Below, piece by piece: positions 7,217 through 15,031 of a stretch of 20,769 nucleotides of DNA. A model generated the notes under the pieces. The model had not been told where the DNA came from and made no database searches. It worked only from the letters and a program-made list of their open reading frames with translations. The first letter of the stretch is position 1; each line of letters opens with the position of its first letter. This DNA comes from JBCCEV01 sp039030125 (GTDB taxonomy: Bacteria > Pseudomonadota > Gammaproteobacteria > Ga0077536). The stretch spans positions 1-20,769 of the forward strand of contig JBCCEV010000071.1 in assembly GCA_039030125.1 (NCBI GenBank). The letters are read 5' to 3'. A program made the position numbers and the translations under genes.

Positions 7217-7434
7217 CAACGCGTCTCCATGGCCTTGAGGCGGGCAATCATTGCTTCGACCCGCGTCCTGGCCTGTTCGGTCTTCTCAATCAAAGTGGCC
7301 CGCTCGGTGGTTAGCGACGCTTGCTGGTTGCGCAAGGCCTCGTTTTCACTCGTTAAAGCATTGACGGTTTTGATGAGTTCGTCGACGCGCGTTTCCAACG
7401 CGACTAAATCGAGGCGCTCGTTGTCGTCAGCCAT
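7216..7434 (-). CDS. Small ZapB-like coiled-coil protein upstream of zapA
   Basis: The 72-residue protein is predicted to be almost wholly coiled coil: L-V-A-L-E-T-R-V-D-E-L-I, then L-T-S-E-N-E-A-L-R, and a basic end R-L-K-A-M-E-T-R. Heptad positions are regularly L, V or I. It matches what I know of the TIGR02449 family, short ZapB-like proteins encoded directly before zapA in Pseudomonas and relatives; E. coli ZapB joins ZapA at the Z-ring. A role in that complex is inferred from position and shape, not from catalytic residues. Its TGA shares one base with the zapA ATG. A sigma-70 type promoter is visible 30-60 bases upstream. The ribosome site is weak. Confidence 0.85.
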   Translation of the reverse strand: MADDNERLDLVALETRVDELIKTVNALTSENEALRNQQASLTTERATLIEKTEQARTRVEAMIARLKAMETR

Positions 7435-7463
7435 TTCACTCAGCCCAATGGTGCGGTCGCTGG

Positions 7464-7493
7464 ACTATAGAGCGCTGCATTGTCAGCGGTCAA
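7464..7493 (-). promoter_or_regulatory. Sigma-70 promoter for the zapB-like/zapA/6S unit
   Basis: On the minus strand TTGACC (7493-7488) and TATAGT (7469-7464) are separated by 18 bases. Each hexamer differs from consensus at one position (TTGACA, TATAAT). Transcription would begin near 7457, about 22 bases before the ATG at 7434. It could also supply a long 6S precursor. Confidence 0.65.
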
Positions 7494-7522
7494 CCGGGGC
7501 GTTAGGTTGTGCTTGTAGTCAC

Positions 7523-7551
7523 TGAAATTTTGACCCGACCGGTGGGATAAT
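7523..7551 (+). promoter_or_regulatory. Candidate extended -10 promoter for ygfB
   Basis: TGGGATAAT (7543-7551) is an extended -10 motif: TG, one base, then GATAAT. The -35 hexamer at 17-base spacing, TGAAAT, is poor. The expected start site falls within a base or two of the ygfB ATG at 7559. A competing TTGACC at 7530-7535 is only 10 bases from the -10 and cannot act as its -35. Confidence 0.4.
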
Positions 7552-7558
7552 ACCCGCG

Positions 7559-8119
7559 ATGATCACGCAGATTGATTCTTTCGAACTGGAACGAGCCCTA
7601 CAGACACTGGATAGCGATGTTGAGGCTGCCGAGTCCCATGGTTTATTGTGCGGGTGTTTGTGCGCGGCCGCTGATTTTGATGTCCAGCGCTGGCTGGCCC
7701 ATCTGATGCTGAGCGACGAAACCTCGAGCGAATCCGACATGGCGCGTTCGGTGCTCCACGAACTCGCGCATCAAACATTGATTGCTTTTGACGATACCGA
7801 AAGGCTTCCCGAGCTACTCGGCATTGATTTCGAAGCCTCAATGCGCGAGCGGGTCGCGGGAGTGGCGAGTTGGAGCCGCGGCTTCCTGTGCGGATTCGGC
7901 TTGGAGGGCGAACCGGAGAATTCCAATATCAGCGCTGAGCGCATGGAATTCCTGGAGGACCTTGAGAAAGTAGGGCGTCTCGACGAGGAGCTTGAGGATG
8001 ATGAAGACAACGAGCGTTCGTTGTATGAAGTCGTAGAATTCATCCGCGTGGGCGCGGCATTGTTGCGCGCGGAGATCTGTACGTTTGACGCTCCCACCAC
8101 GGGCGACTCAATTCACTGA
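7559..8119 (+). CDS. ygfB: UPF0149 family protein YgfB
   Basis: YgfB-family proteins are encoded ahead of pepP in many gammaproteobacteria. Work in Pseudomonas links YgfB to regulation of beta-lactamase and programmed-lysis genes; the role here is unknown. The 186 residues show family features: S-H-G-L-L-C-G-C-L near residue 26, then W-S-R-G-F-L-C-G-F at about 101, and an acidic stretch of Glu and Asp around 137-150, ending in a helix with E-F-I-R-V-G-A. The two Cys-Gly motifs mark the halves of the all-helical fold. No Shine-Dalgarno sequence precedes the ATG and a -10 element lies only 7 bases upstream. The stop is 13 bases before the preferred pepP start. Confidence 0.92.
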   Translation: MITQIDSFELERALQTLDSDVEAAESHGLLCGCLCAAADFDVQRWLAHLMLSDETSSESDMARSVLHELAHQTLIAFDDTERLPELLGIDFEASMRERVAGVASWSRGFLCGFGLEGEPENSNISAERMEFLEDLEKVGRLDEELEDDEDNERSLYEVVEFIRVGAALLRAEICTFDAPTTGDSIH

Positions 8120-8132
8120 CGCAGGCAAGGTT

Positions 8133-9437
8133 ATGGAGAAGAGAGAATTCGCGCGACGCCGACGACGATTGATGGACGCGGTCGAACCGGGGTCAATTGT
8201 CATCCAACCGAGCGCCGCCGAAAAAATTCGCAATCGTGATGTTCACTACCCCTATCGGCACGATAGCGACTTTTTCTATCTGACCGGTTTTCCCGAGCCG
8301 GAATGCGTAATGGTTTTAGTGCCCGATCGGCCGCAAGGGGAGTTCATTTTATTTTGCCGTGAGCGCGATTTAGACGCGGAGATTTGGAACGGCGTGCGCG
8401 CCGGTTTGGAGGGTGCCTGCGACACGTTCGGGGCTAATGATGCCTTTCCAATCGAAGATATGGACGACATTTTGCCGGGCTTGCTTGAGAATAAAGAGCG
8501 CATCTACTACACGATGGGTCGCTACCCTGAATTCGATCAACGCTTAGTTGGCTGGCTGAATCGTATTTCGAGCAAAGGACGCGCCGGGGTTCATGCCCCC
8601 GATCAATTCGTGTCTTTGGGTCACATCGTTCACGAGATGCGACTTTATAAATCGCAGCAGGAAATAAAAGCGATGCGTAAGGCCGCGAAAATCGCGGCGG
8701 CCGCGCATCAGCGCGCGATGGATGTTTGTAAACCCGGCATGAAGGAATATCAAATTGAGGCTGAATTGCTCCACAGTTTCATGAAAGACGGTGCGCGCTC
8801 GCCTGCTTATCCTTCGATCGTTGGTGGTGGCGGTAATGCCTGCATTTTGCATTACATCGACAATGCCGCGACGCTCAAAGACGGCGATCTGCTACTCATC
8901 GATGCGGGCGCGGAGTATGACAGTTACGCCAGCGACATTACTCGCACATTTCCCGTGAACGGGAAATTTTCGAAAACCCAAAAGGCCGTCTATGAGGTCG
9001 TGCTCGATGCCCAGCAGGCCGCGATCGAAGCCGTGAAGCCGGGAAATACCTGGAACGAGCCTCATGAAGCGGCGGTGGATGTGATAACCCGCGGCCTTAA
9101 GTCGCTGGGGATTTTGGAAGGCCGGGTATCGAAGCTGATCGGGGAAGAGGCTTACCGGCCCTACTACATGCACAAGACCGGTCATTGGTTGGGTATGGAT
9201 GTGCATGATGTAGGTGACTACAAGGTCGGCAACGAATGGCGGATGCTGGAGGCGGGAATGGTGACAACCATTGAGCCCGGACTGTATTTGTCGCGCGTCA
9301 CCAAGGGCCTCGATAAGAAGTGGTGGGACATTGGGATCCGTATTGAAGATGATGTTTTGGTCACCAAGGATGGCTGCGAAGTCTTATCGGGCGCAGCCGT
9401 TAAGAGCGTGAGCGATATCGAAGCTCAGATGGCGTAG
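8133..9437 (+). CDS. pepP: Xaa-Pro aminopeptidase (aminopeptidase P)
   Basis: PepP removes N-terminal residues that precede proline, using two manganese ions in a pita-bread fold. Numbered from the ATG at 8133 (434 residues), all five metal ligands are present: Asp257, Asp268, His351, Glu381 and Glu405. The neighbouring motifs I-D-A-G, D-I-T-R-T-F, H-W-L-G-M-D-V-H-D and I-E-P-G-L-Y are typical. The N-terminal domain has the E. coli-like Y-P-Y-R-H-D-S-D-F segment. The frame is open upstream to a TTG at 8085 inside ygfB, but the ATG matches the family's M-x-x-x-E-F-x-R-R-R start and follows AAGG at short spacing. The next gene is ubiH, the same order as in E. coli. Confidence 0.96.
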   Translation: MEKREFARRRRRLMDAVEPGSIVIQPSAAEKIRNRDVHYPYRHDSDFFYLTGFPEPECVMVLVPDRPQGEFILFCRERDLDAEIWNGVRAGLEGACDTFGANDAFPIEDMDDILPGLLENKERIYYTMGRYPEFDQRLVGWLNRISSKGRAGVHAPDQFVSLGHIVHEMRLYKSQQEIKAMRKAAKIAAAAHQRAMDVCKPGMKEYQIEAELLHSFMKDGARSPAYPSIVGGGGNACILHYIDNAATLKDGDLLLIDAGAEYDSYASDITRTFPVNGKFSKTQKAVYEVVLDAQQAAIEAVKPGNTWNEPHEAAVDVITRGLKSLGILEGRVSKLIGEEAYRPYYMHKTGHWLGMDVHDVGDYKVGNEWRMLEAGMVTTIEPGLYLSRVTKGLDKKWWDIGIRIEDDVLVTKDGCEVLSGAAVKSVSDIEAQMA

Positions 9438-9457
9438 CTGCGGCTGGTGAGACAGCG

Positions 9458-10684
9458 ATGACCGCGAAATCGTCATCGGCCGGCTACGACGTCGTTGTCG
9501 TGGGCTTGGGCTTGGTTGGTGCTGCCAGCGCCTGCGCGCTGGCCAGCGAAGGCTTGAGCGTTGCGGTCATCGAAGAGCAGTCTGCCCGCACCTATTCTCT
9601 CGATGATGACATGCGCGGTTTGGTATTGGCGCTGAGCGCCAAGCGCCTATTAGAGCGGATTGGTGCGTGGCCCGCGCTCGCCGCCGGCGTTCAGGAAATC
9701 CATCGGGTCGAAGTGAGCGATGCTGGTCGGTTCGGGTCGTTGTCCTTAACGGCGAGCGAAGCGGGTTTACCGATGCTGGGCGCGGTCTGCCCCGCTGATC
9801 GACTCTTCAATGTCCTCACCGAGAAAGCGCGTGCGGCGGCGGCGGTATATTTCGAACATTCGTATCTTAGCCATGCCGTTGACCAGGCCAAGGACATGGT
9901 CGCAGTAGAGATCGATGCTGGCCGGCAAGGCCGCATGACGCTCGATGCCAAGCTGCTGATCGCCGCCGATGGCGTTGATTCAATGGTTCGGGAAGGCGCC
10001 GGCATTGAGCGCGAGGTGACTGATTTCGAGCAAGCGGCGCTCGTCTCCAACGTCAGGATCAAAGATGGTTACGGGATTGATTCGCAGACTGCGCTCGAGC
10101 GGTTTCGCGCGGATGGACCCGCGGCTTTGCTACCGTTAGGTGATCGACGATTTGTTGCGGTGCTCGTCGACAGGCCAGCACAAATTGAGAACACGCAGAA
10201 ATCCTCGCCCGGCGATTTCGAAACCTTAATCGCGGAACAGTTTGATCTGCCTTGCGACGCGATCAGCGCGTGCGGTAAACGCATGAGCTATCCGTTAAAA
10301 GGAAATCGTGCAAAAGACATTGTCGATGAGCGGCTAGTGCTGCTCGGCAACGCCGCCAACACCCTACACCCCAATGGTGCGCAGGGCTTGAATTTAGGCT
10401 TGCGAGATGTTGACGCACTAACCGCGGTGCTCGGGGATCGGCCAGCGGGGATTGGAGCGCCAGCGCAATTGGCGCGTTACCGGCAACTGCGGGCGAAGGA
10501 TCACCGACGCGCTCAGTTAATCACCCGGGGTATGGCGGGTATTTTCTCTTCACAGTTGTCCCCGGTGCGCGCCGTAGGTAATCGAATCACCAATCTTTTA
10601 GCGTACGCGCCGTCGCTTCGTCGCGCTTTCGCGCGCTCGATGGCTGGTGTTGATCCTATCGCTTTAGACGTCGAGTCGTCGTGA
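9458..10684 (+). CDS. ubiH: 2-octaprenyl-6-methoxyphenol hydroxylase UbiH
   Basis: UbiH is an FAD monooxygenase that hydroxylates C-4 of the ubiquinone ring in aerobic synthesis. The 408 residues carry the FAD Rossmann loop G-L-G-L-V-G (16-21; the first GGG is degenerate to GLG), an A-D-G-V-D-S motif for FAD and NAD(P)H, and the second FAD motif G-N-A-A-N-T-L-H-P followed by G-A-Q-G-L-N-L-G. Asn in place of Asp in that motif (GNAA rather than GDAA) is characteristic of UbiH and separates it from the next gene. The start is ATG, 20 bases after pepP. The final TGA overlaps the next GTG in a GTGA junction. The H-P-N-G-A-Q-G segment differs from the E. coli H-P-I-A-G-Q-G. Confidence 0.92.
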   Translation: MTAKSSSAGYDVVVVGLGLVGAASACALASEGLSVAVIEEQSARTYSLDDDMRGLVLALSAKRLLERIGAWPALAAGVQEIHRVEVSDAGRFGSLSLTASEAGLPMLGAVCPADRLFNVLTEKARAAAAVYFEHSYLSHAVDQAKDMVAVEIDAGRQGRMTLDAKLLIAADGVDSMVREGAGIEREVTDFEQAALVSNVRIKDGYGIDSQTALERFRADGPAALLPLGDRRFVAVLVDRPAQIENTQKSSPGDFETLIAEQFDLPCDAISACGKRMSYPLKGNRAKDIVDERLVLLGNAANTLHPNGAQGLNLGLRDVDALTAVLGDRPAGIGAPAQLARYRQLRAKDHRRAQLITRGMAGIFSSQLSPVRAVGNRITNLLAYAPSLRRAFARSMAGVDPIALDVESS

Positions 10685-11886
10685 ACGATGTGATTATTGC
10701 CGGTGGCGGGATCGTTGGATTGACCCTTGCGCTGTGTTTCAAACAGGACGGATTCTCGCCGCTGGTGCTGGAGCCCAAGCCGCCGCCCAAGCCGCCCGCT
10801 GACCCTTTTGCGGTTAGAAGTTATGCGATCGCAGCGGGGAGCGTCGCGCTGCTTGAAGATTTGGGCGTGTGGGCATCGCTCGACGGAGCGCGAATTGCCC
10901 AATTTGATGCGATCTCAGTTTGGGTCGATCGACGCGAGCAAGGTATCGAGTTCAGGCCTCCGTCTGATTGGCGGGGCGCGATGGGTTTTCTCGTCGAGCA
11001 CGATCATCTTCACTACGCGTTGTATCGACAAGCCGCTGCCGAGGGTGTTGAGGTGCGAGGCGACGCGGTAATCGATTACGAAGGCGCAACCAAGACCGTA
11101 GTAACCGATCGCGGCCGAATCGCGGGCGAGCTCGTGATCGGGGCGGACGGTGGACAATCTAAGATCCGCGATTGTGCCGGATTTAATGTCAAGAACAGGC
11201 AGCTTGATCAAGTCGTTGTTGCGTTCAACATAGCGACTGAGCTGCCGATCAAGCGGACCGCTTCACAACGATTTCTAGTTTCCGGGCCGCTAGCCTTCCT
11301 GCCGCTGCCCGCCGCTCATCAAGCCGCGGTTGTTTGGACCTGCTCGCGATCCTTAGCCGAATGGGCGATGCAGGCCAGTGATGTGGAACTCGGTGAGCGA
11401 TTAACCGATCTCTCTCAGCAGCGTTATGGAAAAGTCGATTGCATTTCATCGCGCGTGTCATTTTCGCTGGGTCTGATCGAAGCCCAAAATTACTGCCGGG
11501 GGCGCTGTGTTCTGGTCGGCGACGCGGCCCATGTGATTCACCCGCTGGCCGGCCAAGGCTTGAACTTAGGGCTGATGGACGCCGCTGCTTTGGCCGAGTG
11601 CGTAGGGCCGGCGCTTGGCGATGCCAGTGGTGGCGCGTTAGAGCGTGGCCTGAGGCGCTACAATCGCTGGCGAAAAAGCGAAGCTTTCGCTTTAATTGCG
11701 ACCACCAATGGATTGAATCGCGGCCTGTCTAACGACGTTCGTATCGGTCGCGAATTCCTTAGCGCCGGAATGGCGCTGGTTAACCGTACTGCGGCAAAGC
11801 GCTATTTTGCGGCGCGTGCCATGGGCATTGCCGGGGATCTACCGCAACGCGTGCGCGAGCGGGTTCGAAAGTTCCAGTTAAATTGA
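10681..11886 (+). CDS. ubiI: UbiI/UbiF-type ubiquinone FAD hydroxylase
   Basis: This is the second FAD monooxygenase of the pair. The 401 residues have the Rossmann loop G-G-G-I-V-G (8-13), the G-A-D-G-G-Q-S motif and G-D-A-A-H-V-I-H-P with G-Q-G-L-N-L-G-L. The GDAAH form matches UbiI (VisC), UbiF and related enzymes. Position after pepP-ubiH favours UbiI, the C-5 hydroxylase, but UbiF or a broad-specificity homologue cannot be excluded. A proline-rich stretch, P-K-P-P-P-K-P-P-A-D-P, lies at residues 32-42 between the FAD-binding beta-alpha-beta unit and the R-S-Y-A-I-A motif. The GTG start overlaps the ubiH stop by four bases, so translation is probably coupled. No terminator is evident after the stop. 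Confidence 0.9.
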   Translation: MNDVIIAGGGIVGLTLALCFKQDGFSPLVLEPKPPPKPPADPFAVRSYAIAAGSVALLEDLGVWASLDGARIAQFDAISVWVDRREQGIEFRPPSDWRGAMGFLVEHDHLHYALYRQAAAEGVEVRGDAVIDYEGATKTVVTDRGRIAGELVIGADGGQSKIRDCAGFNVKNRQLDQVVVAFNIATELPIKRTASQRFLVSGPLAFLPLPAAHQAAVVWTCSRSLAEWAMQASDVELGERLTDLSQQRYGKVDCISSRVSFSLGLIEAQNYCRGRCVLVGDAAHVIHPLAGQGLNLGLMDAAALAECVGPALGDASGGALERGLRRYNRWRKSEAFALIATTNGLNRGLSNDVRIGREFLSAGMALVNRTAAKRYFAARAMGIAGDLPQRVRERVRKFQLN

Positions 11887-11944
11887 GGTGCCGATTTTGT
11901 AAGCTTTGGCGCCACCCCGCTTAAATTCAAATAGAACCTTACTT

Positions 11945-12826
11945 ATGGTGAAAGCACTTTTCGAATCTGATCTAGCCAGTGTCCCGCTGCTGCAAAAAGG
12001 AAAGGTGCGAGATATTTACGCGGTGGACAATGATCATTTGCTGATCGTCACCACCGATCGGATTTCAGCGTTTGACGTGGTTTTCAGCGAACCGATCCCC
12101 GGCAAAGGCGCGGTGCTGACTGAAGTCGCGGAGTTTTGGTTTGAACGGCTGCAGCACATTGTTCCAAATCATGTCAGTTCCATGACTTTGTCTGAGGTAC
12201 TAACGCCCGACGAGATAGCGCAGGTAGAAGGCCGAGCGGTGATCGTTAAAAAGCTCACGCCGCTGCCGATCGAGGCGATTGTTCGAGGTTACTTGATCGG
12301 CTCTGGTTGGAAGGATTATCAAGGCACGGGCACGGTGTGTGGCATCCGATTACCGCGCGGTCTTCCTCAAGCCGGACAACTACCAGAGCCCATTTTTACC
12401 CCTTCGACCAAGGCCGCGCTTGGCGATCATGACGAAAACATCGATTTCGATCGCGCGGCTGCGCTCATTGGCCAGGAGCGCGCCGCGCAACTTCGCGATA
12501 TCAGTATCCGCATTTACCAACACGCCGCTGAATTCGTCGCCGGTAAGGGGATCATCATCGCTGATACCAAGTTCGAGTTCGGGCTTAATGCCGATGAGCA
12601 ATTGGTCCTCATTGACGAGGTACTGACACCCGACTCGTCGCGTTTCTGGCCCGCGAGCGAGTATACGACCGGGATCAGTCCGCCATCATTCGATAAACAA
12701 TTCGTGCGCGATTACCTGGAGACCCTGGATTGGGACAAAACGCCGCCACCGCCGCCGCTGCCCCTTGAGATCATCGAAAAAACCGCCGAAAAATACCGCG
12801 AAGCGGCACGGCGGTTGAGGAGCTAA
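11945..12826 (+). CDS. purC: SAICAR synthetase
   Basis: PurC joins aspartate to CAIR in purine synthesis, using ATP. The product is 293 residues, the longer yeast Ade1-like bacterial form rather than the 237-residue E. coli type. Motifs are K-G-K-V-R-D-I-Y, T-D-R-I-S-A-F-D, E-A-I-V-R-G-Y-L-I-G-S-G-W, D-T-K-F-E-F-G and D-E-V-L-T-P-D-S-S-R-F-W. The frame runs upstream to a TTG at 11906, but ATG 11945 gives the standard short start before the K-G-K-V-R-D strand. No Shine-Dalgarno sequence is visible before it. Five consecutive prolines near the C-terminus (W-D-K-T-P-P-P-P-P-L) would need elongation factor P. The stop lies 12 bases from that of the convergent pgk, with no obvious terminator. Confidence 0.95.
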   Translation: MVKALFESDLASVPLLQKGKVRDIYAVDNDHLLIVTTDRISAFDVVFSEPIPGKGAVLTEVAEFWFERLQHIVPNHVSSMTLSEVLTPDEIAQVEGRAVIVKKLTPLPIEAIVRGYLIGSGWKDYQGTGTVCGIRLPRGLPQAGQLPEPIFTPSTKAALGDHDENIDFDRAAALIGQERAAQLRDISIRIYQHAAEFVAGKGIIIADTKFEFGLNADEQLVLIDEVLTPDSSRFWPASEYTTGISPPSFDKQFVRDYLETLDWDKTPPPPPLPLEIIEKTAEKYREAARRLRS

Positions 12827-12838
12827 GTACGCTCGCGT

Positions 12839-13987
12839 CTATTGCTTGAGGATCGCAATCGCAGGGAGCTCCTTGCCCTCAAGAAACTCAAGAAACGCGC
12901 CACCACCGGTTGAAATATAGGAAACCCCGTCGCTCACGCCAAACTGAGCGATAGCCGCCAGCGTGTCGCCGCCGCCCGCGATAGAGAACGCCGGGCTGCG
13001 GCCAATCGCTTCGGCAAGTTGGCGCGTTCCGCTTGCGAAGCTTTCTATTTCGAAAACACCAAGGGGTCCGTTCCAGACAATCGTTCCTGCACCCTCAAGG
13101 TGTGCCGCGAAAGCGGTCGCCGTTTGTGGTCCGACGTCAAGGATCATGTCGTCAGGGGCCACCGCATCGATGGTTACTACTCGCGCATCGGCATCTTCGC
13201 TCAAGGTTTTCGCGACCACGACGTCGGTAGGTATTGGAATATTAGCGCCACTGTCAATTAAGCGCTTCGCGATATCGAGCATGTCCAGTTCAACCAACGA
13301 GGCGCCGACATCGTGGCCCATCGCTTTGATGAAGGTGTTGGCGATCCCGCCGCCAACAATCAATTGATCGACTTTTTCCACCAGCGCTTCCAAGACTTGG
13401 AGTTTAGTGGATACCTTGGCTCCCCCCACAATTGCCACCATCGGTCTGGCGGGGTCCTCCAGTGCGCGTCCTAAGGCGTCGACTTCTGCTTTCAAAAGGG
13501 GTCCCGCGCAGGCTTCGCGGGCAAATTTGGCGATGCCGTGCGTTGATGCTTGTGCACGATGAGCGGTGGCAAACGCGTCATTAACGAAGACATCACCAAG
13601 CTGCGCCATTTTCTCGGCCAGTCCGTCATCGTTGGCTTTCTCGCCTTTTAGAAATCGGACGTTCTCACACAAGGTAATACTGCCCGGAGCAGGTTCAAAT
13701 CCATCGAGCCACTGTTGTTCGAAACCGACGGGGTGGCCGAGTAAATCGCCAAGCGCGGCGGCGACAGGCCGCAGCGAAAACTCCTCGCTCACCTCGCCTT
13801 CGGTCGGTCGCCCTAGATGCGAGATCAAAATAATGGTTGCCCCGCCTGCTTTCGCTTGATCGATCGTCGGTAGTGCTGCGCGTAAGCGGGTGTCGTCGGT
13901 GATTGCTCCGCCACGCACAGGAACATTGAAATCTTCTCGGATGATGACCCGCCTGCCGGTCAGCGACAGATCTTGCATCGTTTTCAT
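12839..13987 (-). CDS. pgk: Phosphoglycerate kinase
   Basis: Pgk transfers phosphate from 1,3-bisphosphoglycerate to ADP in glycolysis and works in reverse in gluconeogenesis. The 382 residues follow the gammaproteobacterial pattern closely: R-E-D-F-N-V-P (17-23), S-H-L-G-R-P-T-E-G, N-V-R-F, a T-A-H-R-A-Q-A-S-T-H-G segment, G-G-A-K-V-S-T-K-L in the hinge, and the nucleotide-binding S-I-A-G-G-G-D-T-L. E. coli Pgk is 387 residues. The ATG is five bases after the gap stop, and the order tkt-gap-pgk is conserved. No pyruvate kinase or aldolase gene follows; the unit meets purC head-on. Confidence 0.97.
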   Translation of the reverse strand: MKTMQDLSLTGRRVIIREDFNVPVRGGAITDDTRLRAALPTIDQAKAGGATIILISHLGRPTEGEVSEEFSLRPVAAALGDLLGHPVGFEQQWLDGFEPAPGSITLCENVRFLKGEKANDDGLAEKMAQLGDVFVNDAFATAHRAQASTHGIAKFAREACAGPLLKAEVDALGRALEDPARPMVAIVGGAKVSTKLQVLEALVEKVDQLIVGGGIANTFIKAMGHDVGASLVELDMLDIAKRLIDSGANIPIPTDVVVAKTLSEDADARVVTIDAVAPDDMILDVGPQTATAFAAHLEGAGTIVWNGPLGVFEIESFASGTRQLAEAIGRSPAFSIAGGGDTLAAIAQFGVSDGVSYISTGGGAFLEFLEGKELPAIAILKQ

Positions 13988-13992
13988 CGTCT

Positions 13993-15009
13993 TTAGCCGC
14001 CCGCCTTCTGAAAGGCAATGGTGGTGTCAAGCATGCGATTGGAAAACCCCCACTCGTTGTCGTACCAAGAAAGCACCTTCACTAATTTGCCTTCGATAAC
14101 CTTGGTTTGACTGGCTTCGAATATTGACGACGCCGGGTTGTGATTGAAATCGATTGAAACCAGCGGTTCGTCGTTATAAGCGAGGACACCCGCCAAAGCG
14201 CCGTTGGCCGCCGCCTGTAAAATTTCCGAGATCTCTGCCGTGCTTGTGTCCCGCTTGGCGCGAAACGTCAAATCGACCAATGACACGTTAATGGTCGGTA
14301 CTCTAACCGCGTAGCCGTCCAACTTGCCGTCAAGATCAGGGAGGACCAGGCCAACCGCTGCAGCAGCGCCGGTTTTGGTTGGGATCATCGACTGTGTGGC
14401 AGAGCGCGCGCGGCGCAGATCAGAGTGGTAAACATCAGTTAACACTTGATCGTTGGTGTAGGCGTGAATGGTGGTCATGATCCCCGATTCCACTCCCACG
14501 TGTTCGTGCAAAGGCTTAACCAATGGCGCCAGGCAATTGGTTGTGCATGATGCGTTCGAAATCACCTTGTGATCAGCGCTCAGGACATCGTGATTTACGC
14601 CATAGACGACGGTCGCGTCGACGTCTTTCCCGGCCGGCGCCGAGATCAGAACTTTGCTCGCGCCGCCCTTTAGATGTGCGGAGGCTTTCTCGCGGCTCGC
14701 GAACAAGCCAGTACATTCATGGACGATATCAACGCCCAAGTCTCCCCAAGGAAGCGCGGCTGGATCACGCTCGCTGAAAACCTTGATGCCGTGGCCGTTG
14801 ACGATCATTTCGTCGCCCTTTACTTCGACCGAACCGGGGAACCGTCCGTGGGCGCTGTCATAGCGCGTGAGATGCGCGTTGGTGTCGGCATCGCCCAGGT
14901 CATTGATGGCGACGATTTCTATTTCATTTTCGCGTTCCGACTCATATAGGGCCCGAAGTACGTTGCGGCCGATCCGCCCATATCCGTTAATGCCTACTCG
15001 AACTGCCAT
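13993..15009 (-). CDS. gap: Glyceraldehyde-3-phosphate dehydrogenase
   Basis: GAPDH oxidises glyceraldehyde 3-phosphate to 1,3-bisphosphoglycerate with NAD(P). The 338 residues contain the N-terminal N-G-Y-G-R-I-G-R coenzyme loop, I-N-D-L with Asp37 where NAD-preferring enzymes have their acidic residue, catalytic Cys155 in S-N-A-S-C-T-T-N-C, and base His182 in T-I-H-A-Y-T. The end, W-Y-D-N-E-W-G-F-S-N-R, is standard. Erythrose-4-phosphate dehydrogenase (epd) is a close paralogue encoded in similar tkt-epd-pgk clusters, so that activity is a real alternative and sequence reading alone does not settle it. GAGGAG stands ten bases before the ATG. tkt lies 22 bases upstream and pgk five bases downstream. 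Confidence 0.88.
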   Translation of the reverse strand: MAVRVGINGYGRIGRNVLRALYESERENEIEIVAINDLGDADTNAHLTRYDSAHGRFPGSVEVKGDEMIVNGHGIKVFSERDPAALPWGDLGVDIVHECTGLFASREKASAHLKGGASKVLISAPAGKDVDATVVYGVNHDVLSADHKVISNASCTTNCLAPLVKPLHEHVGVESGIMTTIHAYTNDQVLTDVYHSDLRRARSATQSMIPTKTGAAAAVGLVLPDLDGKLDGYAVRVPTINVSLVDLTFRAKRDTSTAEISEILQAAANGALAGVLAYNDEPLVSIDFNHNPASSIFEASQTKVIEGKLVKVLSWYDNEWGFSNRMLDTTIAFQKAGG

Positions 15010-15031
15010 TCTCTAAGTGCTCCTCGTTTCT

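Noticed and set aside
8085..8132. TTG start extending pepP by 16 codons into ygfB
   Set aside because: The extension has no match to the known PepP N-terminus, whereas the ATG at 8133 does.
11906..11920. Sigma-54 type -24/-12 promoter before purC (TTGGCGCCACCCCGC)
   Set aside because: GG and GC are separated by nine bases instead of ten, and the TT before the -12 GC is missing.
12827..12838. Bidirectional terminator between purC and pgk
   Set aside because: Only 12 bases separate the stops, and I found no stem-loop with T-runs across the junction.
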